Origin: UBA7672 sp038326205
GTDB lineage: Bacteria > Pseudomonadota > Alphaproteobacteria > Caulobacterales > Hyphomonadaceae
NCBI GenBank assembly: GCA_038326205.1
Contig: JBBQJV010000025.1
Span: 1 to 44,793, forward strand
DNA: 44,793 nucleotides
Direction of reading: 5' to 3'
The position numbers and the translations under genes were made by a program. The notes beneath the pieces were generated by a model, which saw only the letters and a list, made by a program, of their open reading frames with translations, did not search any database and was not told the DNA's origin. Below, one piece after another: positions 28,208-36,769 of the stretch. The stretch's first letter is position 1. Each line of letters starts with the position of its first letter.

Positions 28208-29719
28208 ATGCGGCGTATCGAAGGCTTCATCGGCGGCAAATCGGTCAAGGCGACGTCAGGCCGGGAAGGCGACGTTTTCAACCCTAACACGGGCGAAGTG
28301 CAGGCCAAAGTTGGCCTCGCCACCACCGAAGATGTGGACGCCGCCGTGGCGGCTGCCGCCAAGGCCTTGCCGGGCTGGGCCGCGACAAACCCGCAACGCC
28401 GCGCGCGCGTGATGTTCGAGTTCAAACGGCTGGTCGAGGCCAACATGCAGCAGCTCGCCGAGATGCTGTCGAGCGAACATGGCAAGGTGATCGCGGACTC
28501 AAAGGGCGACGTGCAGCGGGGCCTTGAGGTGATCGAGTTCGCCTGCGGTATCCCGCATGCCCTCAAGGGCGAGTACACGGAAGGCGCAGGTCCGGGCATC
28601 GACGTCTATTCGATGCGCCAGCCGCTGGGTGTTGTGGCCGGCATCACGCCGTTCAACTTCCCGGCGATGATCCCGATGTGGATGTTCGGCGTCGCCATCG
28701 CGGTCGGCAACACGTTCGTGCTGAAGCCTTCAGAGCGCGACCCGAGCTTGCCGGTTCGCCTCGGCGAGCTGTTCATGGAAGCGGGCGCGGCCGTGGGTCT
28801 CGACGTGACCGGCGTGCTCAACGTCGTGCACGGCGACAAGGTGGCGGTGGATGCGCTGCTTCATCACCCCGAGATCAAGGCGATCAGCTTCGTCGGTTCG
28901 TCCGACATCGCGCACTACATTTATCATACCGGCGCGGCGAACGGCAAACGCGTGCAGGCGATGGGCGGGGCCAAGAACCACGGCATCGTCATGCCGGACG
29001 CCGACATGGATCAGGTGGTGAAAGACCTTTCCGGCGCTGCGTTCGGTTCGGCAGGCGAGCGCTGCATGGCGCTGCCGGTTGTCGTGCCGGTCGGCAAGAA
29101 GACCGCCGACGAGCTGCGCGACCGCATGGTCGCGGAGATGGGGACACTGAAGGTCGGCGTGTCAAACGACGCGGGCGCGCAGTACGGTCCGGTGGTGACA
29201 GCGGCGCACCGCGACAAGATTGCCAACTATATCCAAATGGGCAAGGACGAGGGCGCGGACCTCCTGGTCGATGGCCGAGGGTTCAAGCTGCAGGGCTATG
29301 AAAACGGGTTCTTCATCGGACCGTCGCTGTTCGACAACGTGAAGCCGGGCATGAAGACCTACCATGAAGAGATCTTCGGGCCTGTGCTGCAGATTGTGCG
29401 CGCCAACACGTTCGAGGAAGCGGTCGATCTGCCGAGCAAGCACCAATACGGCAACGGCGTCGCGATCTTCACGCGCAACGGCCGCGTCGCGCGCGAGTTT
29501 GCCTCGAAGGTGAATGTCGGCATGGTCGGCATCAACGTACCGATCCCGGTGCCGGTGGCCTACCACACCTTCGGCGGCTGGAAGCGCTCGGCCTTCGGCG
29601 ACACCAACCAGCACGGCATGGAAGGCCTCAAGTTCTGGACGAAAGTGAAGACCGTCACCGCCCGCTGGCCGGAAGGCGACGTGGGCGATTCCAGCTTCGT
29701 CATTCCGACGATGCGCTGA
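28208..29719 (+). CDS. mmsA: Methylmalonate-semialdehyde dehydrogenase (CoA-acylating)
   Basis: The last enzyme of valine degradation: methylmalonate semialdehyde plus CoA and NAD to propionyl-CoA and CO2. 503 residues, the family length. It has the ALDH catalytic Cys286 in GSAGERCMALPV, GAKNHGIVMPDAD and the ITPFNFPAMIPMWM substrate block typical of MmsA. Start ATG 28208 after GGGAG. mmsB, the preceding pathway step, is 2.2 kb downstream, with two unrelated genes between, so the cluster is not a simple operon. Confidence 0.96.
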   Translation: MRRIEGFIGGKSVKATSGREGDVFNPNTGEVQAKVGLATTEDVDAAVAAAAKALPGWAATNPQRRARVMFEFKRLVEANMQQLAEMLSSEHGKVIADSKGDVQRGLEVIEFACGIPHALKGEYTEGAGPGIDVYSMRQPLGVVAGITPFNFPAMIPMWMFGVAIAVGNTFVLKPSERDPSLPVRLGELFMEAGAAVGLDVTGVLNVVHGDKVAVDALLHHPEIKAISFVGSSDIAHYIYHTGAANGKRVQAMGGAKNHGIVMPDADMDQVVKDLSGAAFGSAGERCMALPVVVPVGKKTADELRDRMVAEMGTLKVGVSNDAGAQYGPVVTAAHRDKIANYIQMGKDEGADLLVDGRGFKLQGYENGFFIGPSLFDNVKPGMKTYHEEIFGPVLQIVRANTFEEAVDLPSKHQYGNGVAIFTRNGRVAREFASKVNVGMVGINVPIPVPVAYHTFGGWKRSAFGDTNQHGMEGLKFWTKVKTVTARWPEGDVGDSSFVIPTMR

Positions 29720-29821
29720 CCGCGCGGCGCAGATGCAGCTGCCTTGAGCTGGTTTATAGCGGGCGCCGACTCTGTTAGGGTCCGCGCAGTCACCCATCAG
29801 CTGGGTGAAGGGGAGCCAATC

Positions 29822-31024
29822 ATGATCGGACATGCCTTCCGTCGCGTGGTCGGAACGACCGCCATTGTGCTTGCTGCGCTACTTGCGCCAGTCGCCAATG
29901 CACAGAAGCCGCCACCGCCGCCGGTGATCCTGAACCCGGGTATCGTGGCCAAGATAACGCCTCCCATCATCCTCAAGACCGAGAAGATGACGGCATTCGA
30001 TCCCACCAAGAACGGGTACAAATTCATCAACACGTTCAAGACTGTGACGGGCGTGTTTGACGTCACGACCGGCGGCCTGTGTGGCGGCATGGTCTACAGC
30101 GTGCTCGATTATTGGAAAGCAAACCAACCCGTTCCGCAACAGGCCTACACACCAATCAACGGTACGACGCTGCAGAGTTTTCTCTACAAACGAAACATGG
30201 ACGCGCTCGCAGCGCACATGGACAAGTGGGTCGAGCTGCACTTGAACCCAGCCGGCATACGCGACAACGAGTTCTTCCGCTGGGGCCTGCAGGGAACGAA
30301 TGGCGGGCGGCTGCAGGAGTTGCGGGCGAAGATCGACAAGGGCGAACCCGCTCCGCTGGGGCTGAAATCCCTCGACGGCAATCCAGGATCAGACCATGTC
30401 GTGCTCGCGTACGGCTACGACATGGGACGCTACAAGGGCGATCTCGGCGCCAATCAGGAAGACCTCAAGATCTTCATCTACGAGCCAAACTATGGCGCGC
30501 AGAAAGTCACGATGGTTCCCAAGCCGGACCGCAACGTCTGGTGCAACGTCGAACTGAACAATCGGGGCAAGGAAGTCTGCTGGCGCACATGGTTCGTGCA
30601 GCAGAATTACGCGCCCGTTGCTGCGCCAGCGATCTCGTCTTCACCGCGCGAGCTGGTGTTGGCTTTCAAGACCGGCGGCGACGATCTGCGCGGCGGCAAT
30701 GACAACGTCCACGTCATCGTCAATCTCCGGAGCGGCGGTACCGTGCGCGCAGAGAACGTCAATCTGCGCCAGCGCTGGATCGACAACACCTGGCAGGAAG
30801 TCGGCGTCTCTCTTCCCGCTGGCACGAACGCCGCGGATGTCCGCTCTGTTGGGTTGCAGACGACACTCGGCGGCGGCTTTGATGGAGACAACTGGAATCT
30901 CGACGAGTTCCAAATCAAGTTCAACGAGAATGGCGCGACGCGCGCGCAATGCAACCTCAAGAACACGCCCCTGAAGCGCTTCACAGGCGACAGCCAGACG
31001 TGGAGCACGAATTTCCCCTGCTGA
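29822..31024 (+). CDS. Secreted papain/C39-like peptidase with a beta-sandwich domain
   Basis: A 400-residue protein with a signal peptide ending APVANAQ. The first half has the layout of a papain-like fold: Cys87 in TGGLCGGMVYSVLDYW, His192 in GSDHVVLAYGYD and an Asn in FIYEPNYG, in the order C, H, N. This resembles C39-like or transglutaminase-like hydrolases; many relatives of this kind are called hypothetical. The C-terminal half (from about residue 290) is beta-rich: LVLAFKTGGDDLRGGNDNV, LQTTLGGGFDGDNWNLDEF. ATG 29822 is preceded by GGGGAG. Periplasmic or exported; substrate unknown. Confidence 0.7.
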   Translation: MIGHAFRRVVGTTAIVLAALLAPVANAQKPPPPPVILNPGIVAKITPPIILKTEKMTAFDPTKNGYKFINTFKTVTGVFDVTTGGLCGGMVYSVLDYWKANQPVPQQAYTPINGTTLQSFLYKRNMDALAAHMDKWVELHLNPAGIRDNEFFRWGLQGTNGGRLQELRAKIDKGEPAPLGLKSLDGNPGSDHVVLAYGYDMGRYKGDLGANQEDLKIFIYEPNYGAQKVTMVPKPDRNVWCNVELNNRGKEVCWRTWFVQQNYAPVAAPAISSSPRELVLAFKTGGDDLRGGNDNVHVIVNLRSGGTVRAENVNLRQRWIDNTWQEVGVSLPAGTNAADVRSVGLQTTLGGGFDGDNWNLDEFQIKFNENGATRAQCNLKNTPLKRFTGDSQTWSTNFPC

Positions 31025-31036
31025 GGACGTGCGAGA

Positions 31037-31063
31037 GTCGATCCGGCGAGTTGCCGGATCGAC
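31037..31063. terminator. Bidirectional terminator hairpin
   Basis: A perfect 11-base stem, GTCGATCCGGC (31037-31047) with GCCGGATCGAC (31053-31063), around a GAGTT loop. It is between two convergent genes, ending at 31024 and 31076. Only short T stretches follow on the plus side, so efficiency is uncertain. Confidence 0.6.
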
Positions 31064-31075
31064 CGCGTCTTATCG

Positions 31076-31747
31076 CTAATGCTCCGCGCCAGGCGCAGCA
31101 TCTGCCGCTGGTTTTGCGCCAGCAGCCTGGAAGTTCAGCACCACAGACCAGCCGGACGGCCGTCCGCTGCGGATGCTGCCGTTGGTGGTGTATTCTTTCC
31201 GGAGTTCGATCGGGTAGACGTAAAAGTCCGAGCCCTCTTTGCGTGCGAGGTCCGCTACAGTTTCGTAGATCAGCGCTTCGGTGCGCTCGTCGCCATTGTT
31301 GCCGCCGTCGCGCGCCGTCCAGCCAGCAGGCAGGCATTGGTCGAGTTGCGCTTTGGCGGCGTCGAATGCTATCTTTGCTTTCGCGCCATTCTCCTCATCA
31401 TCAAATACTCCTGCGGAGAACAGCTGGCAGTTGACGACATAGGTGTCTGGATCGCCCGGGTTCCAGCCGGACATCTGGCCCATCGTGCACTGGGCGCCTG
31501 CGGGCTGGACCTCAGTGGTGAACTGATCCTCGACCTTGTGGTCGCCCAGCATGATGTTCCCGGTGCGCAGCGACATGAAAGGCGGAGCTTCGCTGATCGC
31601 CGAAGCCAGCATGGCGATGTCCTTGCAGCCATCGCGGGGTGCGGGGGCAACGACGCCAACTTCCGGCGCAGCCGGGGTCGTCGCCGGGGCTTCGCCGTCG
31701 CAGGCTGCCAGTGCAAAAACGCTCGTCGCCGCGAGTAGAGCCCGCAT
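31076..31747 (-). CDS. Lipoprotein, hypothetical
   Basis: A 223-residue protein with lipoprotein signal MRALLAATSVFALAAC, a Pro/Ala linker and a mature domain containing four cysteines (GCKDI, QCTMGQMSGW, VNCQLF, DQCLPAGW) that could form disulfides. The C-terminal part DFYVYPIELRKEYTTNG and WSVVLNFQAAG is beta-rich. Start ATG 31747 after AAAGGGA. No family recognised; it converges with the papain-like gene at 29822 and is divergent from mmsB. Confidence 0.75.
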   Translation of the reverse strand: MRALLAATSVFALAACDGEAPATTPAAPEVGVVAPAPRDGCKDIAMLASAISEAPPFMSLRTGNIMLGDHKVEDQFTTEVQPAGAQCTMGQMSGWNPGDPDTYVVNCQLFSAGVFDDEENGAKAKIAFDAAKAQLDQCLPAGWTARDGGNNGDERTEALIYETVADLARKEGSDFYVYPIELRKEYTTNGSIRSGRPSGWSVVLNFQAAGAKPAADAAPGAEH

Positions 31748-31938
31748 GATACTTGTTCCCTTTTTCTTTGGATGGAAGGAAGAACACGCGATTCATCTGT
31801 GGTGACAACCCCAAAACGACTCACGAAGCCTTGCGCAAAGGCGTTGAAGTTTGTGTCTGTTGTGATGCGGTTCGGCGGCGCTTGATTGCGATGCCATAGC
31901 GGGGCTAGGTCGGGAGATCGTTCACGGAGGATAGTCCC

Positions 31939-32838
31939 ATGACCCGCATCGCATTCATCGGCCTTGGCAATATGGGCGGCGGCATGGCTGCGCGGCAGGT
32001 GGCGGGCGGGCGCGATGTTCATGCTTTCGATTTGTCGGACGTTGCTGTGAAAAAGGCAGTGGCCGCTGGCGCGCATCCGGCGGGAAGCGTGGCGAAGGCG
32101 GTGGAGGCGACGGACGTTGTTATCACCATGCTGCCGGCAGGGCCCCATGTCCGAAAGGTCTATGACGAGCACATTCTTCCGCATGCCCCGAAGTCGGCGC
32201 TACTGATCGATTGCTCCACGATCGATGTGGACTCGGCGCGCGCGGTGGCGACACAGGCGACAGGCGCGGGGTTTCGGTTTGCGGATGCGCCGGTGTCGGG
32301 CGGCACGGCTGCGGCGGATGCGGGCACGCTGGCTTTCATGGTCGGGTGTGACGAGGCGGCGTTTGCGGACGTGGAAGAAGCGCTGAAGCCGATGGCGCGT
32401 GTGGTGATCCGCGCGGGCGATCACGGTGCGGGACAGGCGGCCAAGATCTGCAACAACATGCTGCTTGGCATTTCGATGATTGGTACGTGCGAGGCGTTTG
32501 CGCTGGCGGAGAAGCTTGGCCTGGCGCCGGATCGTTTCTTCGAGATTGCGGCCAAGTCGTCAGGCCAGTGCTGGTCGCTGTCGACCTATGCGCCGTGGCC
32601 GGGCGTGGGTCCGCAGACGGCTTCGGACCGCAACTATGACGGCGGGTTCGCGGCCAACATGATGCTGAAGGATCTGAAACTGGCGCAGGAGGCCGCTGCG
32701 CGGGCCGGCGCGACGACGCCGCTCGGCAATCAGTCGGAGGCGATCTATGCGCTGTTCGACCGGCTCGGATATGGCGGCAAGGACTTTTCTGGCGTGCTGC
32801 AGATGTTGCGCGGAGACCTCGCTCGCCTGTCGGGTTGA
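31939..32838 (+). CDS. mmsB: 3-hydroxyisobutyrate dehydrogenase
   Basis: NAD-dependent oxidation of 3-hydroxyisobutyrate to methylmalonate semialdehyde, the substrate of MmsA. 299 residues with N-terminal Rossmann motif FIGLGNMGGGMA, the DAPVSGGTAAADAGTL substrate block, and the catalytic Lys in GAGQAAKICNNMLLGISM. Start ATG 31939, with CGGAGGA ahead. A short hairpin at 32838-32854 follows the stop. Related beta-hydroxyacid dehydrogenases act on tartronate semialdehyde, but the nearby mmsA supports the valine role. Confidence 0.93.
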   Translation: MTRIAFIGLGNMGGGMAARQVAGGRDVHAFDLSDVAVKKAVAAGAHPAGSVAKAVEATDVVITMLPAGPHVRKVYDEHILPHAPKSALLIDCSTIDVDSARAVATQATGAGFRFADAPVSGGTAAADAGTLAFMVGCDEAAFADVEEALKPMARVVIRAGDHGAGQAAKICNNMLLGISMIGTCEAFALAEKLGLAPDRFFEIAAKSSGQCWSLSTYAPWPGVGPQTASDRNYDGGFAANMMLKDLKLAQEAAARAGATTPLGNQSEAIYALFDRLGYGGKDFSGVLQMLRGDLARLSG

Positions 32839-32854
32839 TCGGTTAACCAAACCG
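32838..32854 (+). terminator. Weak hairpin after mmsB
   Basis: TCGGTT (32838-32843) and AACCGA (32849-32854) form a six-base stem with a five-base loop, overlapping the stop codon of mmsB by one base. No poly-T tail directly follows, so a terminator role is only possible. It sits before the 250-base leader of the SPFH operon. Confidence 0.3.
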
Positions 32855-33103
32855 ACCGCGCACCCTTTAGCGATGGGCAGGAATTGTTGTCCTTTTTCGA
32901 CAGGCGTCTGACCCCTTTTTCCGTTTGCTCCCGCTTACTGATACAGAGGGGTCGAACTTGCAGCCATTAGCCGGTCGCCGTGGGGGAACGGGCTTCGCGC
33001 AGATTTGACCTCTCGCTGGAAATGGGCCAGTTTTCAACGGGCTGGAGCGCAAATGCGCTTCCACCGGTGGAACTGGGCCACTGGAACGATCTGGGAGTTC
33101 TGA

Positions 33104-33682
33104 ATGGAACAGGAAATTCCGCCGCTGGCGGGGGCGCCGGCGGCCTCCAACATCTTGATCGATGATTGGCTGATCTATGTGATGTGGGCGGCCGTCGCGT
33201 TTGCGGCGCTTTGGGTCGTTTCTGCTATTTTCATGCAGATGCGCCGGCGTGCAACCAACCTCACCTCCGCGCATCAGGCCGGCGTGAAGAAGGAGGCGAC
33301 GCCTGACTTCATGAAGGTCGATCAGAAAGCCCGCGACGCCGCCATGCAGCGCGGCGAAGCCTACGAGAAAGAGCTCGACACACGTGAGGCGGCGGAAGCC
33401 ACAGCGGCTGCGGCCAGGGCCGGCAAGAAGGCGCCGCTGAACATGCTGAAGACGATCTCCGGCATCGCCAGCTTCGCGTTCTCGCTCTTCACCCTGCTCG
33501 GCGCTGTGCTCAGCACGTTCCGCACCATGGACGCAGCTGGCGCCCAGCTGAGCAAATTTGACCAGGTCGGCGCAATCGTTACGAAATACCCGATCCCCGC
33601 GATCGTCTGCATGTTCGTGATCGGGTATACGATCTTCATCTGGGTCTCCCAGAAAAAATGGGCCGATCCGCCCAAGATCTGA
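33104..33682 (+). CDS. Three-helix membrane protein, first gene of the SPFH/kinase/protease cluster
   Basis: A 192-residue inner-membrane protein. Hydrophobic helices lie at about 22-46 (WLIYVMWAAVAFAALWVV), 115-137 (ISGIASFAFSLFTLLGAVL) and 161-181 (YPIPAIVCMFVIGYTIFIWV). A charged cytoplasmic loop of about 65 residues (50-112), rich in Lys, Arg, Glu and Ala, joins the first two. Start ATG 33104 has GGGAG seven bases ahead. The SPFH gene follows 51 bases downstream, and that protein has no membrane helix of its own; a natural guess is that this one anchors or partners it. No family recognised. It is the probable first gene of the operon; the 250 bases upstream hold no gene. Confidence 0.8.
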   Translation: MEQEIPPLAGAPAASNILIDDWLIYVMWAAVAFAALWVVSAIFMQMRRRATNLTSAHQAGVKKEATPDFMKVDQKARDAAMQRGEAYEKELDTREAAEATAAAARAGKKAPLNMLKTISGIASFAFSLFTLLGAVLSTFRTMDAAGAQLSKFDQVGAIVTKYPIPAIVCMFVIGYTIFIWVSQKKWADPPKI

Positions 33683-33733
33683 TCCGTACTGGCTGAAATC
33701 CAAGACACATCTCCTCCTGCTGGAGCCCGACCG

Positions 33734-35575
33734 ATGAAGACCGAACAACTGACCGTCAGCGACCCGCGCCTTCTGGCGGAGTTCATCGCGCCCGACGCCA
33801 TGAAGTCCTTCTTCGAGAAGCGCTTCGAGGTACCACCCGATCATCTCGGCCTGCTCATGCGCAATGGCCAGTTCGTACAGGCCTACAAGGGCGCGCACTT
33901 CTCGGTCGGCGGCCTGTTCCACCAGTTGAAGGGCGTCATTGGCGGTTCGAGCTCGGTCAGCCTCATGATTGCCGACCTGAAGACGTTCCAGCACTTCTAC
34001 GAAGTCGTCGCCCGAACGAAGGACAAGGTCGACATCACGGGCACGGTCGTGCTCGACCTTCAGATCAATCCCGAGAAGCCGCAGAACATCATCGGCATGA
34101 TGGAGCAGCGCCGCTCGCTATCGAAGGCCGATGCCGCCCTGCGCATCAAGAGCCACGCCTGGGAGCGCGTGTTCGAGGCCGCCGTCAGCCGCGTCAACGC
34201 CAACGAAGTGCGCGGCAACAAGGGTCTGCAGGACATGATGCAGGCCGACCTGATGCAGGAATGCGAGCGCATTGCGGGCGATCTCGGCCTGATGGTGCGA
34301 GCAGCCTCCGTCAACTGGGCGATCAACGACGTCGAAAAGCAGGAAGCGGCCCGCGCCGCTGCTGAACGCGAGACGGACCGGCTGGAGTTCCAGTTTGCAA
34401 CGCTGAAGCGTGATCTCGAGCGCGAGCATCTGACGACGCTCATGAAAATCGACTACAAGCAGGAACTCGACAAGCTTGACCTCAACAATGAGGACGACCT
34501 GCGCCGTTTGGTGCTGAGCAACGAAATCGAGTTCAGCGACGCTCGCGAAACCGGCGCCCGGATCGCCGAGATGAAGGTGCTTGCGCACGAAATCGATATG
34601 CTCAAGACCCAGCGTCTCGCCAAGTTCGAAGGCGAGCTGCAGCAAGCGACTCATGACGGTGTTGACCTGACGATGATTCAGGAGCGCCGCCGCGGTGTCG
34701 AGCGCAATACGGAACAGCTTGATCGCGAGCATGCCCTTGTGCTGCGTGCTCTGGAGCGGGACTACGACAGCGAAACGCGTGCGCTTGCTCGCGACGAGCG
34801 AAAAGACGATCGCGAGTTCGATCGCGAGGGACGCGTTCTCCTGCGCAAGGAAGATCGCGGCAACCGTCTCGAAGATCGGGAAGATCTCAAAGTTACGCGC
34901 AAGGAAGACCGCGACTACGATCACGAGTCGCGCGCCAAGGAACTGGATATCCGCTCCAAGGAGCGCGATCAGGGTTTCGATACGCGTAAGAAAGAAGTCG
35001 ATGTCGCCGACAAGGAAGAGTACGGGCGCATGGCGCGCGGACGCGAAGCCGACAAGATCGCGCTCGAGAAGCTGAAGGGTCTTGCTGGCCTTGAGGCTGA
35101 TCAAGAGCGCGAGCGGTTGAAGCGCAAGATCGACGAAGCGGACTCCGCGCATAATCGCGACATGGACCAGCGCAAGCTGGAAGCCCAGCGCGAGGCGGAT
35201 CGTCTCGTGCTCGGCGCCAAGATGTCGCCGGAACAGATCCTAGCTGTGAATGCCGGCCTTAGCCCGGATGTTGCAAAGGTTCTTGAAGAGCAGGCCAAGG
35301 CGCAGGGCGTCGACAAGAACGCCCAGATGGACCTGATGCGTCAGATGGTTGAGCAGGCAAACCGTCAGGCGGTCCGTTCGGAAGAACAGGCGCGCGCAAT
35401 GTTCCAGGCGGGCATGACCGGCGCTGTCGGCGTCGCGGCTGGTGCGGGTGGCAAGGGCAATGCGGCTGGTGGTGTGGGGCCGGGTGATGCGACCGTCGAG
35501 TGCCCGAAATGCACGCGCGTCAATCCGGCCAAGGCCAAGTTCTGCGTTGGTTGCGGCGAGCAACTCCGCCACTAG
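33734..35575 (+). CDS. SPFH/band-7 domain protein with charged coiled coil and C-terminal zinc ribbon
   Basis: A 613-residue protein. Residues about 25-215 read as an SPFH domain (VPPDHLGLLMRNGQFVQAYK, DKVDITGTVVLDLQINPEK, SHAWERVFEAAVSRVNANEV, RIAGDLGLMVRAASVNWAI), as in stomatin and flotillin relatives. Residues about 215-480 are a long charged helix; near 345-410 it has repeated EDR/DRE units. A Gly/Ala linker leads to a zinc ribbon with C590, C593, C604, C607. There is no signal peptide or membrane helix. Start ATG 33734 after CTGGAG. SPFH proteins build membrane-bound rings or scaffolds; an analogous SPFH-zinc ribbon protein is YdjI in the Bacillus ydjFGHI stress operon. Scaffold role is inferred. 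Confidence 0.85.
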   Translation: MKTEQLTVSDPRLLAEFIAPDAMKSFFEKRFEVPPDHLGLLMRNGQFVQAYKGAHFSVGGLFHQLKGVIGGSSSVSLMIADLKTFQHFYEVVARTKDKVDITGTVVLDLQINPEKPQNIIGMMEQRRSLSKADAALRIKSHAWERVFEAAVSRVNANEVRGNKGLQDMMQADLMQECERIAGDLGLMVRAASVNWAINDVEKQEAARAAAERETDRLEFQFATLKRDLEREHLTTLMKIDYKQELDKLDLNNEDDLRRLVLSNEIEFSDARETGARIAEMKVLAHEIDMLKTQRLAKFEGELQQATHDGVDLTMIQERRRGVERNTEQLDREHALVLRALERDYDSETRALARDERKDDREFDREGRVLLRKEDRGNRLEDREDLKVTRKEDRDYDHESRAKELDIRSKERDQGFDTRKKEVDVADKEEYGRMARGREADKIALEKLKGLAGLEADQERERLKRKIDEADSAHNRDMDQRKLEAQREADRLVLGAKMSPEQILAVNAGLSPDVAKVLEEQAKAQGVDKNAQMDLMRQMVEQANRQAVRSEEQARAMFQAGMTGAVGVAAGAGGKGNAAGGVGPGDATVECPKCTRVNPAKAKFCVGCGEQLRH

Positions 35576-35587
35576 GAGAGCCAGTCG

Positions 35588-36769
35588 ATGATCGAACCGG
35601 CCAGCGATCAGGGCGGCATTTCAAAGTGCTGCTACCAGCACGCGGTGACGGCGGACGCGGTGTTCTGTGGCGAGTGCGGCAAGCCTCTGCTTCGCTGCAT
35701 GGCGTTCGAGGAATGTGGCGGACTGGTCGGCGACGATGGTTGCTGCGCAGTCTGTGTCAGGCCGCAACTGTTTCTCGACAAGGACGCGGTGACGGAGGTC
35801 AAGGCTGGCGGCGTGCTCGTGCTGCCGCTGGTTTTCTATAATGCCTCGTCGATCGCGCGGCCGTTGTTCGTAACCGATCTCTGGTTGCGTGAAGGGGTCG
35901 GACAGCAGCGGCGGATCGAGCTACCATGGAAGCGTCTCGATGCGGGCGGATCGAACCGCATCAACATCCAGACCGGCGCGTTGGAGCGCCAGGGGCGCCA
36001 CGGCATCGAGATAACATTTGCCGTCGCCACGAACTACTACATGCGGGAGGAGCGGTTTGCGTTCAACTCGTCGCTCGGGCTGGAAGTCGAACAGGGCGGC
36101 AGCCTCGTGATCAACCAGACGATCAATGCGTCGGGCGTCGGTGCGGGCAGCGACACGGTCTATGCGCCGATCCGGCTGGAAACAAATGGCGATCAGGCGC
36201 GCAAGGTCGCGGCGACTGGCGGTAAGGCTGCGGCGTTGGCGCTGCAACGCGCGGACAATTTCGAAGCGTCGAACGGCGTGCGAGGCTACACGGATGGCTC
36301 ACTGAAGGGCGTCGTGGTGGGCCGTGGAGCGCGGATCGTGTGGAAAGGATTTGGGGCGGGCGGGCCGACACAGGGACCGATCACGACGAAGGACGGTCTG
36401 ATCGCGATGGGCCGGGGCAAGACGAGCGCGGACGGCGGCGAGAACCAGGTGCAGCTGCTGGTGACCGATACGGACGGCGCGGTCGATGAGCAGATGAGTC
36501 AGGCGATCTCGCGCCGTCACATCGACCTGTTCCTGCAGAGCGGACGGCTGTGTGCGCGGGTGACGGGGTCGGCCGGTATGCAGATCGGTGATCATCGCTA
36601 TGGCGCAGACGATGCGATTGCCGTGGTCGACAATGGCGACGTCATAAGTGTGCTGCCGAAATTTCCGGACAATCTTGGTCTGCAGGTGCGCATGCGCGCT
36701 ATGCACGGGCTTGTCGATGAAATCACGATCACGCGCCTGCCCGCGATTCCGGAAGGATCGACCCCATGA
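35588..36769 (+). CDS. Zinc-ribbon protein with a C-terminal FHA-like domain
   Basis: A 393-residue protein. The first 60 residues hold two Cys-rich ribbons (C14/C15, H18, C27, C30; then C37, C43, C53, C56). Residues about 75-170 look like a beta-sandwich (GVLVLPLVFYNASSIARPLF, GIEITFAVATNYY). At about 270-360 lies an FHA-like fold: MGRGK at 274-278, then SRRH at 308-311 and a DNGD near 344-347, matching the GR, SxxH and NG positions of phosphothreonine-binding FHA domains. Start 35588, after AGGAGAG, 12 bases from the SPFH stop; its stop overlaps the start of the kinase (ATGA), so the two are translationally coupled. It may be the phospho-peptide reader of the kinase. Confidence 0.75.
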   Translation: MIEPASDQGGISKCCYQHAVTADAVFCGECGKPLLRCMAFEECGGLVGDDGCCAVCVRPQLFLDKDAVTEVKAGGVLVLPLVFYNASSIARPLFVTDLWLREGVGQQRRIELPWKRLDAGGSNRINIQTGALERQGRHGIEITFAVATNYYMREERFAFNSSLGLEVEQGGSLVINQTINASGVGAGSDTVYAPIRLETNGDQARKVAATGGKAAALALQRADNFEASNGVRGYTDGSLKGVVVGRGARIVWKGFGAGGPTQGPITTKDGLIAMGRGKTSADGGENQVQLLVTDTDGAVDEQMSQAISRRHIDLFLQSGRLCARVTGSAGMQIGDHRYGADDAIAVVDNGDVISVLPKFPDNLGLQVRMRAMHGLVDEITITRLPAIPEGSTP

